From Sinonovacula constricta (Eukaryota; Mollusca; Bivalvia; Cardiida; Solecurtidae): 64,000 bases of DNA. Both the position numbers and the translations under genes were made by a program. Below the pieces are notes generated by a model, which did not search any database, was not told where the DNA came from, and worked only from the letters and a program-made list of their open reading frames with translations. The stretch lies in contig CM017559.1 in the NCBI GenBank assembly GCA_007844125.1, positions 35,718,760 to 35,782,759 of the forward strand, read 5' to 3'. Shown piece after piece: positions 11,725-24,600 of this stretch; the stretch's first letter is position 1, and every line of letters starts with the position of its first letter.

Positions 11725-11882
11725 CCCGTGGCTTCACTGATCATTTCCCCCTCAGTATGGCACCTCACTACCTGGGTAAGAGCCCCAGTCGAGAACTCTC
11801 ATGTCACAAGATCCACTAGCTGACTTGCTGTGTGTTGTGGGGTTCTACTTACATGTAGATTTTTGTCAGAGGTCCTGCTCTG
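11725..11882 (+). mobile_element. Degenerate SINE copy (family 1-like)
   Basis: It has a diverged head (GCACCTCACTACCTGGGTAAG), a weak CTAGCTGACTTGC equivalent of the family body motif, and GTCAGAGGTCCTGCTC in place of GTCTGGGGTCTTCCTC. Old or related subfamily. Confidence 0.5.
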
Positions 11883-14280
11883 TATCTAAAAATATCAACT
11901 AACAAATAACATGTATAGAACTGCTTATTAAAAGGGAGAAAATGTTTTTTTTACAAGGAATGTACATCTGTTTAACGTATTAACAAATCTGGGGTCCTGC
12001 TCACTATCTAAAATTGACAACTAACAAAAAAACTTGTCTATAACTGCTTTTTTTTTTACAGACAGACTTTTTTTACAAGTGATTTGTGCCGTAAGACATT
12101 AACAATTTGTCTGATCCAGGGCTTGACATTCTGCTGCTCGTGTCTATGTTCTAGAATGTCTAACACTCATGTTAATGCATATCTGTTTGGTTTTGCCATA
12201 ATTTACAAATCCATTCAAGCTATTATGATTTCTATTGATAGCTTTATTTTTAAGCTGTTGTTTTTTATTTATATGTTACACTTTGTTACACTACAAAAAA
12301 GTTTTTATATATAACATTTATTTTGCATACAGAAAAATTGAAATAATTAGCCTTATTATCAAAATCTTGTAAAAGTTATTATGAGACTTGTGCAATAACT
12401 TACTTTTGGACTTTATACCGTCCGTCGGAAAAACTGAAAACCATTCCAATGCTTTGAAAACACATAATTGACAGTAGCAGCTTCAAATGCCTTAAAAACA
12501 AATGCTTTATCTGTATTTTCTGCAAGTGTCCTCATGAAATGTATAAATATAAAATGATAATAATTAAGGTGATGAATTAAAAGAGAAAACTATGCTGTAT
12601 GTAATTCCTTAAATATAGTTAATTGATTGTACACAAGGCAGCAAGATGTGTTGTTTTAAAAACACCCAAACATCCATTACACAGTCTTTTCATTTGTTTT
12701 ATTGACAGTTGTAATGGTATAAAAGTACATTAAATAATGACACTAAGTCAAATTTACAAGTATGATATGTACAGATATTGTGTTAATGACTTTCTAATGC
12801 AAACATGCTGATTTTCTTTAGTGTATTGACTTTAAGAATGCATGTACAAGTACACCAAGTTCATATAAGATTTCTACTTACGTGTCAATAGAACATTATT
12901 TATTTTGTGTGTGCTCTCTTTCCACAATAAACAAATTACCGGGTTGCATTTTAGTGTGTTTATTGTGAAATTGAGTAATGCTTTGGATATTTTTATTGTT
13001 GTTAAACCTTCAGATATGAAATATATGGCTATATTTTAGTCACATCAGTTGGGTCTGTCTGTGTTTTTTCTGTAGACAAGATTCGTCGGTCCTTTATCTC
13101 TACTACATTTGGTTAAAGTTTAATGAAAATGTGCAAAACTCAGTTGTGCATATCATTGGCACGCTTTGTTTAGTTCAGTTATGGTCCTTTGTTATATTTA
13201 TTGAATACAGCAAAGTGACAAAGCAGCATATGGGAGGGTTTATCATTTTAAATGGTTATTTTAATTTATATTAGATTGCACACAGAATTGGCAAATATAA
13301 GCTATTCTACTTTGTTCATCTATTGTACACTTTGTATGAATGAACTTTTTCATATGTGCTTGAACAGTATGTATTAATATGTAATGCAGTGAAAATGTTC
13401 AAGTATAATTTACAACTTCTACACAAACTGATAAACTGATAAATACCATTTGTTTTAAGTGAGATTTTGGAATGTGTGTATCTTAAATTTGTCCATACAT
13501 TGCTAAATATATGCATTGAATATTTTGTTTGATATGCATTGAATATTTTGTTCGATATGCCTTGAATATTTTATTGGATGTACACAATTTCTTTACATGT
13601 TAGAAAAGATATCCTGAAAACAAGAGCTGAAACCATACCCACTCCCACCGGGGAGCTTTCTGTTCAGAATATGAACTATTTGTTTTAGATCCACCATCAA
13701 TACACATTCTTTGTCTCTCTCTGTCTTTGCTGTTGTTCTTTAATCTAATAATTTTAAATCTAATAAGTTATAAGTACTGTTAAATAAAGCATGATTAAGT
13801 TGTAAATATAGCAAGTATAACATTCTAAAATGGTGTGATGTGTATAATAATGCAATAAATCTAGTGTAGATCGTTTGGCTGCTTTCTAAATTGTACATAT
13901 AAATAATGCTGAGTTCTAAATAAAAAAAATGTATATGTATATAATTCTATATTTTATTTATATTCTATTATTCTGGTTAAATTGGTGTTTATTGTCAAGT
14001 AGCGTGTACTTTACTAAGTCAAAGTTGCTAAACATACTTGAAAAGGGTGTACATTTATGCATTGTTAATAAATAGAGGCATAGGAAAATATGTGTAAAGG
14101 AAACTCAAGTATAAAATGACATTATAAGGGTATTTTCTTGATTTACTTTTTCCAACATGTATTAGCAATGATATATTTACTATGTCTTGATGGTTATGTT
14201 TGTCCTACTCAATTGTAAAATATTACATAAATAAAATGTGTTAAATGTGTTTTTATGTTATCACTTTTTTTCTGAAGCTG
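11883..14280. other. AT-rich non-coding region, possible long 3' UTR
   Basis: No supportable gene. A 23-bp unit (ATATGCATTGAATATTTTG...) is repeated three times at 13509-13577. Several AATAAA signals cluster from 13.78 to 14.24 kb, which would suit the end of a long DENND4 3' UTR. Confidence 0.45.
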
Positions 14281-17200
14281 TGAAGTTGCCAATAGTTACA
14301 GCTATACTAGAGAATGCACCTTTGATCTTGTGGTCCAGTATCCTTTGAACACAGTGGTTAGGGTAAGGTTTCTCCAATGCAACCAGAAGAATTATTTTTA
14401 CCTGAAAAGTTCCTGTGAAATGCTGTTTATTGGTATCCTACGTCCATGTGAAAAATAAGGCATCACATATTTTTAAACAAAGTAAAATACATGACCACTT
14501 ACAACTGAGACCACATTATCATTTTTGGGTATAAGCTCTGACATCTATGTCTATATTTAGTTGAAAATCCCCATATTTTATAGGTAGATTTGTAAAAAAT
14601 GCACATTTAAAGTGACAAAATTCATTATTTGTACTGTCTTGCAATGGAGGAAGTGTTATAAAACTATTATAGGAGTCTATGCAGCAATTATGCCCAGTTT
14701 CCCCAGAACAGAGTTAAGGTAATGTTACATGTTACAAATTTATGCACATTGTCAAATACCACGTTTACAATACTTTTCTAAAATGAACCATTGTGTTATC
14801 TGGAAATGAAGTAAACAAAAGAAGTTACATGGTTCAGATATTTGGCAACAAGATATTGAATAAAACTTGTTAAAATAAACATTAACAGATTCTCTCCGGA
14901 TATTTTAAAATATATTTCTGACAACAATAAACACAAAAATTCTTACCCATGAAATTTCACATTAAATAAGGAAAAACTAAAAACCATAACAGCTTCAATG
15001 AAGCTATGTAATTGGTACAAAACAATTCAAAGCAAGAAGTATACAGGCTCAGTAGACGGACCAAAATAATGGCGTTTGATCCTTCTTTGGGTCCACTTAC
15101 AACCAAAAATAAACTGATAAGTACATGTATCAGAACACAGACTATATTGAAATCTGTTATGTAAATATTGTACCAGGTGCAATGTAAAATAAGTTGGTAC
15201 CAAGCCTTACTGAAAGTCAGTAGCCCACTGAACAGTAATGCAACAGGCACCTGGTTTGCATCATATAAAAACTAAGCATATATTTATTTTTGCTTTTACT
15301 ACATTTTTTACAGCGAAGATCGAGGTCATATAGGGATCATGCAGTGTTTACTTTCTGCACCGAACAACGCAGCGTCAAGAAGTAGTTCATACGCGGATTA
15401 CTTGGTGTCATAGCTGCAAGAATAATTGTCTTCTAATCATAACTTTTTTGTAACATAAAGGGTGGTGATTTTTGTTATTATTGCAAAGTAAACTGATGTA
15501 CAAATTAAACTTATGCTAAAAGTTCACATTATTTCAGCGCGGAAGAATATTTACGATAGTAGTAAGAGTGGAAATGGTTGAAGAAAGAACACCTGTTTAA
15601 GCAAGAATAATAAAACTCAAAGCATCATAATGCAATCGTCAGCTAATAAAATATCATGGGAACCTCTTTGAAGCTGACTGCAAACAACACAGAAAGCGCT
15701 GGAAAAGAGGCAGCCATTCTGACGATTCCAAGCAGGCTCAAAATTGGTATCGCAGCAGTAAATTTTGCCGCAATATATAATGTTGACATTTTGTAAATAA
15801 CATGTTGTCAATGTGAAAATATTGATGCATTTCACGAAAACAAAAGCAAAGTCTAAGAACAGCTTAAGTGAACAAACACTTTTGCAGCCTGGGTCAGGCC
15901 AACATTTTGACACCATGGCATATGTTAAATGAATTGCAATTCCATACCTGCATGTTCTTAACCACTCTACGAAAGTGTAAATATGCATTTGATAATATCA
16001 AAATAAAAATAATCATCAACAGAAACCTTTCTGCACCCAAACTTGGTCATTTAATGTATTAGAAAAGGACAATGTATTTTATGTAATTATAATTTAATTG
16101 TGAATGCTTATTGATTGTGTTAACTTAATGGAATGTGAAAGAATATGAGAGCAGAAGCCAGAATCTTTAATTCTGTTTGTGATTTCATAAAATAGTTATA
16201 CAGTAACTATAATGTGATGATGCTAGGAAACGCATAGATCTATGATAATTACATTTATTCAATTTGCAAGATGTTTGAAACATTTTCATTATTTAAATTA
16301 ATAAAAAGTACATTTTTATCTAGGTCATCATACAGGAAAAACTATTATTATTACAGCTCTGATATGCCTAAATTATCGATTGCTGAACAATAAATAACAC
16401 AACAATACGAGATCCTTTGTGTTCAGATTACAGGTACAAAAGTACAGTTTTTTAAAAATTATTTTGGTCTGCTTAATAAGTCATTATATCATCAAGTTCA
16501 GTAAATAGCTTTATTGCACGACAAAACTGGCTGTTCCAGCCTTTGATTGGCATTTTCCTTCCTTTTTTGCCAGGTTAGCATATTTACAGCTACTTAATTT
16601 TAAGTTTAAAATGGAATGTATTGTTTACCTTTTTGAACAAATTCACCAAATATTCCCACCCAAACTATTGGAAGCCCGCTTTTTGGTAGAATGGGGGAGC
16701 TGCAGGCGCGTTTCTGCCATTACGCACTTTACGCACGTGCGTAACCTCCGTTCGAAAAATCTAAAATTACCAAAAACACTAAGAAAGTCGATGCCTAACC
16801 CGGGTTAGGAATGATATATTTTATTTCCGTAGTTTCTATGTCATTAAATGTTATTACCACACCAATCAAATTGAAAAAGTTTAAAATGATTAAACTTATA
16901 CACGTCAGGATTTTAGTCGTTCATATTTTGCGTTAAGTTCCTCGCATGTCCGCATTTTACCTGTTATTCATTAGAAAAGAACCGAATATATACAAAAGTA
17001 TTACTACAAAGGTTATTTCCCTTGTAATTGTGCGTAACTTGAGATACGGCCCAGATACGCGCCTTGGGAGCTGGCTCCTTTTTCATTATTCCTAGATGCC
17101 ACACTGCAGTTTAACGTGTGTCGGGTACATTTATAAATAATCATAAATTGTGCACCTTTCACATCTCTATCACCCCATATCAAAATGCTACTAAAAGGCA

Positions 17201-17850
17201 GTGGAACAAGATTGCATGTTATTATGCTATTTTAGACAGAAGTAGCAACTATAGCATAATGTACCAGAACAAACCATACAAAATGCAAATAACTCTATTC
17301 GTATATACAACGTTATGTATTGTGTATTTTGAGGCGAATGGGCGGCCTTTATTCATTAACATAGAATTATGGTTTGTTCTGTTCCGAGTGAAATGGGCAT
17401 ATTTGGGAATAGAGAAGACTACTTTTTTGACGAAGTGATCAGGAATGTTTACTTGAACAAAACTCATTTTTAGCATAATTATGTTTGTTACCCCCCAAAA
17501 CGTCCATAATATAAAGATTGGTTAAATAAAGCAAACGAGGCCATTATAAAAAGGATGAGCAAGATTTCAATCTCTGTCCTGCAGGATTGAAAGTTTAAGT
17601 AGCGGCGTCTTAACCGACTGAGCTTACCGGACAGTTCAGCGTGATTTTCCGAAATTCTATTTAACAATGATATAAAAAATGTAAACACAAAAATATATAT
17701 AAGCTTTATCAAAATGTACACATTTACAAAAACTTACAAACATTTGAAACAAAATGTAATACAGGCACATGATTAAAACTGTTTAGGAATAGTAATAAAA
17801 TCAATAGAAGTACGAATTTGTAGTCTGCAAATAGAAAAAAAAATTGTAAA
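14281..17850. other. Intergenic, no supported gene
   Basis: AT-rich. Minus-strand frames at 14957-15250 and 15617-15988 are Cys/Phe/Leu-rich with poor start context, no splice signals and no recognisable domain. A more GC-rich stretch at about 16.66-17.08 kb has GCGTAA and CACGTG motifs but no gene that I can defend. Confidence 0.5.
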
Positions 17851-17851
17851 A

Positions 17852-18391
17852 ATGTCAGTTTATGTGAGTCACTGTTGTTTTGTTGTTATTTGGTGTGAAT
17901 TGAAAGAATGTGATGGAAAATCCTATGCAAACCTAAGCTGTTTTGTAGAGATCAGTCACAAGGATTTCAAGGCAAAATTTGATTCTAACATTTTAGAGAA
18001 GGAAATTGATCTTGAATCTGTGAATGTCTCAGAAAGCAGCAATCAGCTGCCTTATCTGAGGACAGACCCTGATGATCAAATGTTGTTGCATGATGAACAT
18101 TCAAATGGTTTAGAGAAAGTTCAATCTTTAGTTGAACCAAATACAGCTGGCTGCACAGATCTGGACAAATGTGCATATAATTCAGAGATTCTAGACTTAA
18201 ACACGAACACCAGCATACCACCTCCAATCCCAACATTTCTCCAAATTTCAAGTCACCCTGTCAAAAACACAACTATCTCCGCACTTTTATGGCGCTATAT
18301 ACAATGTTCAGAATTTCAGTGTCATCAACAATTAAAATTCATGAGCAAACTGTTTGTTACATCCACAAACACACAAAAACCTCAAATGTAA
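17852..18391 (+). CDS. Unassigned 179-codon ORF
   Basis: Open frame with fairly balanced, polar composition from about residue 18 on (ELKECDGKSYANLSCFVEIS...PPPIPTFLQISSHP), unlike the Phe/Ile/Tyr-rich chance frames nearby. I recognise no domain. It could be a last exon of an unseen gene, a processed fragment or a chance ORF. No upstream exon or promoter was identified, and an AATAAA-like signal occurs near 18530. Low confidence. Confidence 0.25.
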   Translation: MSVYVSHCCFVVIWCELKECDGKSYANLSCFVEISHKDFKAKFDSNILEKEIDLESVNVSESSNQLPYLRTDPDDQMLLHDEHSNGLEKVQSLVEPNTAGCTDLDKCAYNSEILDLNTNTSIPPPIPTFLQISSHPVKNTTISALLWRYIQCSEFQCHQQLKFMSKLFVTSTNTQKPQM

Positions 18392-18690
18392 TTCACGTTT
18401 CTTAATGCCATGTACATAGCATCTTTAATGAAACACGTCCTTGATATTACATACTACATGTTTAACTTAACACGACCGTGAGATTTTTTTTGTTGTTATT
18501 TTCCAACCTGTTTTTTTTTTATCGTAATCAATAAAATTACATCTTTATGTGTAGCGCAAATAAAATAAAAGAAATAACATGTTTATTGTCTTATCTTTTG
18601 ATGGTAAAATAAAATTATTTCTTACAGCCAAATTGCTCTATGCACGCGCATGAATCCATTAAAAAAACCTGTTGATGGTGGGACAAAAAG

Positions 18691-18835
18691 AATACGAAGT
18701 TAGTGTTGATTGGGATAAATGTTATCATGCACGGCCCGAAAATCAGAAAGCACCCAGCAGAGCCTTGTGCTTTCTGATTTTCTTAGCCTCGCATGATAAC
18801 ATTTATCTATATCAACACTAACCTGGTATTCTCTA
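18691..18835. mobile_element. Foldback (hairpin) element, about 140 bp
   Basis: The left arm includes TTAGTGTTGATTGGGATAAA, then GTTATCATGC and AATCAGAAAGCAC. The right arm has the complement of each in reverse order (GTGCTTTCTGATT, GCATGATAAC, TATATCAACACTAA), with a loop of about 15 bases. AATAC on the left and GTATT on the right extend the pairing. Typical of a short foldback MITE. Confidence 0.75.
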
Positions 18836-18837
18836 TA

Positions 18838-18930
18838 TGTCTCATAGTGTGGTGTGCCTGTGGTTCTACCCAGACTTAAGTCTGGGGTCTTTCTCCACCA
18901 ATAATAAGCTGGACGTCGCCAATATGAACA
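18838..18930 (+). mobile_element. SINE (family 1) 3' fragment
   Basis: Begins at GTGGTGTGCCTGTGGTTCTA and includes GTCTGGGGTCTTTCTCCACC and AGCTGGACGTCGCC. Directly abuts the foldback element. The head is missing. Confidence 0.65.
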
Positions 18931-19027
18931 TACTAGTAATAAACAGCAATCTAGAGCTCAGAGATATTTTAATCAAGCATACTAAGCTTACACAAAATAG
19001 AGAAGACCGACTTATGATGAAGTTCTC

Positions 19028-19112
19028 ATCCTGACCGGGACTCAAACCCACGCGGTGAGGGGCTGAGGAGTTACAAGTCAGCAACTCTAAACGCTCGGCC
19101 AGGGGCAACCCT
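19028..19112 (-). mobile_element. SINE (family 1) tRNA-like head fragment, minus strand
   Basis: On the minus strand it reads GGTTGCCCCTGGCCGAGCG, then TAACTCCTCAGCCCCTCACC and the B box GGGTTTGAGTCCC. It lies about 100 bp from a plus-strand 3' fragment of the same family, so the pair is inverted. Confidence 0.65.
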
Positions 19113-20400
19113 CTGTATTATTTATTTTTAAGTTACTCAAAATGTTCTATATAGCGCTTTGGTTGGTCTTGCTATCTATAAAATGTTTGTACCAAATTTG
19201 GCACAAATTAATCAATGAATATTTGTTTTTTAGAAAAAAAGAAGAAAAAAAGACATTTTCTTAATTTGGAATAAATGATACAGAAATAAATTTGAAATAA
19301 AGAATTAGGATGAATATACGGTGATTGGAACCCCAAACCTCTAGTTTCAAAGCCATTTAGGCCTAATTTTAATACTCTTCAATTTGAGACACTGAAGTAT
19401 GTATTGCTCTATATGCACCTAAATGTAAGAAAACAAAAAATCTCTCAAAAGATTATGTGTTGAAACAAATATTAGAATTATAAACTTCAAATCAACTTAT
19501 AGGCAAGTATTTCATATGTGAATGTGAACTAAAATTAAAGTTTTTGTGTCTTTGTAAGTGTTTGCTATTCAACATAAAAATAATTTGTGAAAAAGTGTTA
19601 TCCTATTTTTGTTGTGATGTTAAATGTACCATCTTGTTGCATTCATTTTATAAAAATAATTTTTTAAATAAGACTCAAAATATGTTTAAGATATCAATCT
19701 GACGTTCAAATATCAAACATGTATTTTCAAAAGATATTTTACGATTATTTACGATATTTAACATATTTTTAAATAAAAAACTTTTTCTAATTATATCGAT
19801 AATGAAATATATTGTAATAGGCTTATACTAAAGTCTTTACCATTACAGCAAAGCAAGAATTCTTATTAAAACTCTGTCAATATTATAAAATAAATAACAA
19901 ATGTATGAATACTACAGACAATAAAGGAAGATATAACAAAACAAATGTATAATGCCACATTTTTGCCACCTAATAATGACTAGTTTTTGAGAAAATTTGA
20001 TCTTAAAAGGTTTAGAGGTTTTCATAATATGTATCTGGTATCCATAAAAATAATTTATCTAAAAGTCAAATAATAATCATTTTAAGAAACTTTGCATGTA
20101 ACTGCCATTTCTTTGCTACTCCTCATGCCATTTTTCTATTCACTATGAAAATATATACATGTATTCCATTTTTCATTCCACTCGTGTGTTATATTATGAA
20201 TCACTGAGTTCCTCAGTGAAACTTGCTTTTGCTCTGTCTATAATGGAAATTTTACAACTGGTCAGCCCGGTGTCATAAATATGTGACTTCGGGTTGTATA
20301 ATGTATTATTGTTCTATGACAAGTTATCACCATCACGACAACACAATATTTTTTTTCATGTGGAGATGAGCGTATGTACCTGAATATATGATCAAATTCT
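19113..20400. other. AT-rich intergenic DNA
   Basis: Low complexity, many short A/T runs, no ORF of note. A short CAGCCCGGTGTCATAAATATG stretch at 20262 resembles the body of SINE family 2. Confidence 0.5.
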
Positions 20401-20409
20401 TAACACCAC

Positions 20410-20722
20410 CAAGTGACAATGTTTGTTTACCGGGTTTATCGTCCCACCAACAGTATTTCAGTAAACTAGAGACAGTGTCCTTTTGAAGCAGATATAGTGC
20501 TGCCTTCACCGTGTAAAGCATGTCATGAACACCTGGCATTATACCACACCCTGTCCCATTATCCTGACACCGGGCCAACCAGTCGTGGAACTACCCTTAT
20601 ATTTGCTTGAGCGTTAGTAAGGTTAGTAAGCTATGCACTTACCATTTTTACGATTTTGGTATATCGTGTTCCATGATCAAACCCGGGTCCTCCCGTACCA
20701 GGCACCAACGCTCTACCAGGGC
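20410..20722 (-). mobile_element. tRNA-derived SINE (family 2), long copy
   Basis: Minus-strand head: A-box-like TGGTAGAGCGTTGGTGCCTG and B-box-like GGACCCGGGTTTGATC. Then come the ATACCAAAATCGTAAAAATGG and GGTTGGCCCGGTGTCAGG body motifs, which match the copy at 7388. The Trp/Cys-rich frame inside it is read from the SINE body and is not an exon. Confidence 0.7.
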
Positions 20723-21330
20723 CGGTACTAAGTGGCCTTGTGAAAGCCTTTTAATATTTATTAAAACTTGAAAACGTTTTGGAACTCTTCTAGGTATTGT
20801 GGCGATACAAAACATCAGCACAACAAAAACACTTAAAACATACATGTTAACTCTCCAGATTTTGGAGGGAACCTCCCTAATTTAAGGTTTAAAATTATTT
20901 TTAAATGAGGGGTGTTTTACACATTTTTAAAAATCTCACTACTTGAAAACATATAACTTCCTACTTTGTTTATATGAAAATAACAAATCTTCCGCTTTCA
21001 AAGTGAAAATCTTCCACTTTGGCCTCAGAAAAGGTTCACATGGTAAGATTCTATTATCAGTTATCATGATAACTGTATGCACTTTCACATTACCAGATAA
21101 CTCATGATATGAATGGCATATACAATTTTCAAGAAAAATGATTAATCAAATATTCCGAGAATATTTCACCATACAAATTCTGCCTCTTTTTCATAACTGG
21201 CCTCAAATATCAGTTTGAATTAAAACACATTCAAGCATAAATACATACATAAAGTTACTTTTTTGTAAAAGTGTCAATATACAGGACAAGTTTTCGATAC
21301 CAGGCTGACATTATTTGATAAACAAGTAAT

Positions 21331-21336
21331 TTTATT
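21331..21336 (-). promoter_or_regulatory. Candidate poly(A) signal of the vWA-MIB/HERC2 gene
   Basis: Minus-strand AATAAA 63 bases after the stop codon at 21399, the first such hexamer downstream. Chance occurrence is possible in this AT-rich DNA. Confidence 0.45.
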
Positions 21337-21398
21337 ATATTTCGAGAGGGTCATGCATCCTCAGCTGTAACACAGCACATTGCTCAGGCTTTTCAAAG

Positions 21399-21660
21399 TC
21401 AGGCATTCTTATTTTTTTTCTTGTTCTTCTTCTGTATTGCAGGTGATTGTGTTGCAGGTTGGTATTCATCTCTGTTGGAATCTCTCAGCTGTAAACTCTG
21501 ATCGATCAAACGTCCCTCACTATTTGCGGTCACAAGATCTCCAAATGGTTTGAGAAGTGATTCAATACCTCCAGGCATTAGCAAGCCAAAACCAGGCCGA
21601 TCTGACCCAGTCGACACCACTGGCTGCCTCACTCTTTCCAGGTTTATGGTCGTTTGTGGA
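21399..21660 (-). CDS. Last coding exon of the vWA-MIB/HERC2 gene
   Basis: The acceptor TTCCTTTCAAG precedes 21660, and the exon's first base completes a Ser codon begun at 25494. The frame runs to TAA at 21399-21401. The 87 residues include RPGFGLLMPGGIESLLKPFG and end in KKNKKKNKNA, a basic tail that could serve as a nuclear or nucleolar signal (inference). The 3.8 kb intron before it contains a solo LTR, a 40-bp minisatellite, a SINE and a TTAA element. Confidence 0.85.
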
Positions 21661-24600
21661 CTTGAAAGGAAATAAAGGAAATGTAGATGACCGTTGTACA
21701 GAATGTGTAAATATGTAAAGGTAATCATCATCACTGCAGTCATTATAATTACCATTTTCCACATACAAAACATCATCATTATGTTATGTACAGTAATACA
21801 TCAGCGTTTAAGGTTACGTTAGTCAGGTTAAGGGTTGTTTACCGTTGTGGTTTTGATGACCTAGCATTTGCGTAACTGCTAGAAGAAAAGGATCATGCTA
21901 GAAAGTTCAGTTGTTTATTTTTAACTGGTTTTCGAGAATGTTCTGGGTAAGTGAATGTTCTGGAAATTCTTTGGGTGTATATAAGGGCGTGTTTGCCGAA
22001 TTAAAGATAAGTTTGGAAGTTTGAATAAAAAGTTTGCTTTAGAGATTGGACATATCGTTTGGAAGTACTTGCAGCTTCCATCTTAAATCTTTCTGTGTTG
22101 GAACTTATGTGGACTTACTATATTCTACAGTGATATAAATATGAAAGTGTTAAATTTGGAATTATATTATTTACATTCGTGTTTTTTTTTACTTTTGGAT
22201 TATTTCAACTGTGCTTATCTACGAGGACATTCTACCAATAACACTTCAGGATTATTCGACGTTGGATTATTTATTGGACTGTTAAAGGGACACCTCCTAA
22301 AGGAACAAACTGTAAGCTAATATTTATTTTGCTTTCTGAAATTTTGTCTCATTTATTTGTTGTTGTTTGATTACGCCATAGATTTAATTGTTTATTAAAA
22401 TAAAACATTATTGTACTAGTTTGTTGCTGGCTTGTTTTTTCTGTTACACCATTTCGTCGTTTAGTAAACGTGCCATTTTATAAATAAACCTATATAGCGC
22501 GACGGGTCGTAACAATTATCAACATCATCAACTTTCTTTTTAAGTATCAAACTAAGAAATAATATATTCTAAGCTTATTGTTGGATAAAAATACTTTTGA
22601 ATGACAAAAATTGAATATTTTCGTGAAGAGATATGGGTGAAAAGTCACAAGACCTGGTAAAAGTCACTACCGGATACCTGGCACATGTCAACCATGAACC
22701 CATGATGCTGGTAATGTCATGCTGACATATTGGTTGCTATGGTAATGAAGAGCGTCCTTTTTCTTAAAGTAACTTCAATTAAACTTATTTACAGGAAACA
22801 CTGCCTTTTTCCCCATTGTCAGTGATTGATGTTAGTTAAAATATTAGAGTAAGATCAGTAAGATGCTGTTTTTAATCTCTGCTGTTGATGACATACTTTT
22901 TATCAGACTCAAATGGCATTTTTGTAAACTGTTACATGAATATTAAAATTTTGCATTATGGAATGATGAAAAGGGTTACTGATTTGATTAAAATGTTAAA
23001 ATTGCAGACAAACGGCTATTTTTCTTGCTTCTACAATATGGGATGAAACATCACTATCCGGACTGAATATTTATATATCCTTGAAAATCCACATTAACTT
23101 TTTTGGCAGTCAGAATCAAGGTCTTGGCTCAGCAAATGTTTTAACAGGTTATTAGTTTAAACTTATCAAGCATGCAACCAATAATATCAATAATATATAA
23201 AACAAATATTTCAATGGGAGGCTTGAATCTTCTGTATGTCTTTTGTGTATATAGCTATAACTCCTATTGATATTTATGTATTTCATGTATGTAGCTGTAA
23301 CTTCTGTTGATATTTATGTATTTTATGTATATAGCTGTAACTTCTGCTGATATTTATGTATTTCATGTATGTAGCTGTAACTTCTGCTGATATTTATGTA
23401 TTTTGTGTAAATAGCTGTAACTTCTGCTGATATTTACGTATTTCATGAATATATCTGTATCTTCTTCTGATATTAATGTATTTCATGTATGTAGCTGTAA
23501 CTTCTGCTGATATGTATGTATTTTATGTATATAGCTCTAACTCCTGCTAATATTTATGTATTTCATGTATACAGCTCTAACTCCTGCTGATATTTATGTA
23601 TTTTATGTATATAGCTACAACTCCTGCTGATATTTATGTAATCATGTATACAGCTCTAACTCCTGCTGATATTTATGTATTTTATGTATATAGCTACAAC
23701 TCCTGCTGATATTTATGTATTTCATGTATACAGCTCTAACTCCTGCTGATATTTATGTATTTTATGTATATAACTACAACTCCTGTTGATATTTAAGTAT
23801 TTCGTGTAAATAGCTGTAACTCCTGTTGATATTTTTAATATATTGCCTGACGGTAAATGGCTGACCAGTAATTTTTTTATAATTTAGAAAATTTGAATGG
23901 GGTGTAAAATATTAACCATTTTCCTAGTTTAATGATACCTGCTGTTAAGACCTTCCTTACATGTATATTAAAACCCCTCTGACATGGTAATGGTTTGTTC
24001 ATAGTCTACTACTATGCCCATGACTACTCGGCTGACCTAACAGTTTTACCCCCTCGTCATTACGTATATTTATAAACTAATATCAGCAGCCGAGATCAAT
24101 GGCGCAATGAAGTTGTGTGCATGAAACAAACAACCCTCACAGATACCCATTTATACACCTGGCCAACCTGGGTGGAGAGGAACAATTTAAGGTCAATGTC
24201 TTGCTCAAGGAAATAAGAAGCGCCCCAACCAAGGTACGGACTACCGACCCTGTGAGTCCTGCGCTCTACCACTGACCTATCTTGCTCCTTTTAAAGCCAT
24301 AATGCATCATCCTGTTTAAACAACAATTATATTAAAGGTGGTTTCCGACATTTTGGACCAAATTTCTTTACTCAAATAACCAAATAAGTAAATAATGCCT
24401 AAAAAGGGTCCTTCAAAATGCTGTTCATTGATGACCTAGATCTGTGTGAACAGTCAAGCGTAAATATACCACTCGTCATTGCAGACACGTATTTCCTATC
24501 CAAGCCACGAGCTATTTTCAAACTAAGATAACCACATGACCGTTTATTTTTGAGACCAGAATCGGGCTTTTTATATTGTGGACAAGAATACACACTCAGA

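Noticed and set aside
14957..15988. Minus-strand frames that might be a small membrane protein gene
   Set aside because: Hydrophobic composition follows from AT-rich DNA; no good start context, no splice partners, no recognised motif.
20333..20578. Minus-strand frame with Cys-Trp-Trp-Asp-Asp, looked like an exon
   Set aside because: It coincides with the body of SINE family 2, also present at 7.4-7.5 kb, and does not join the neighbouring gene in phase.
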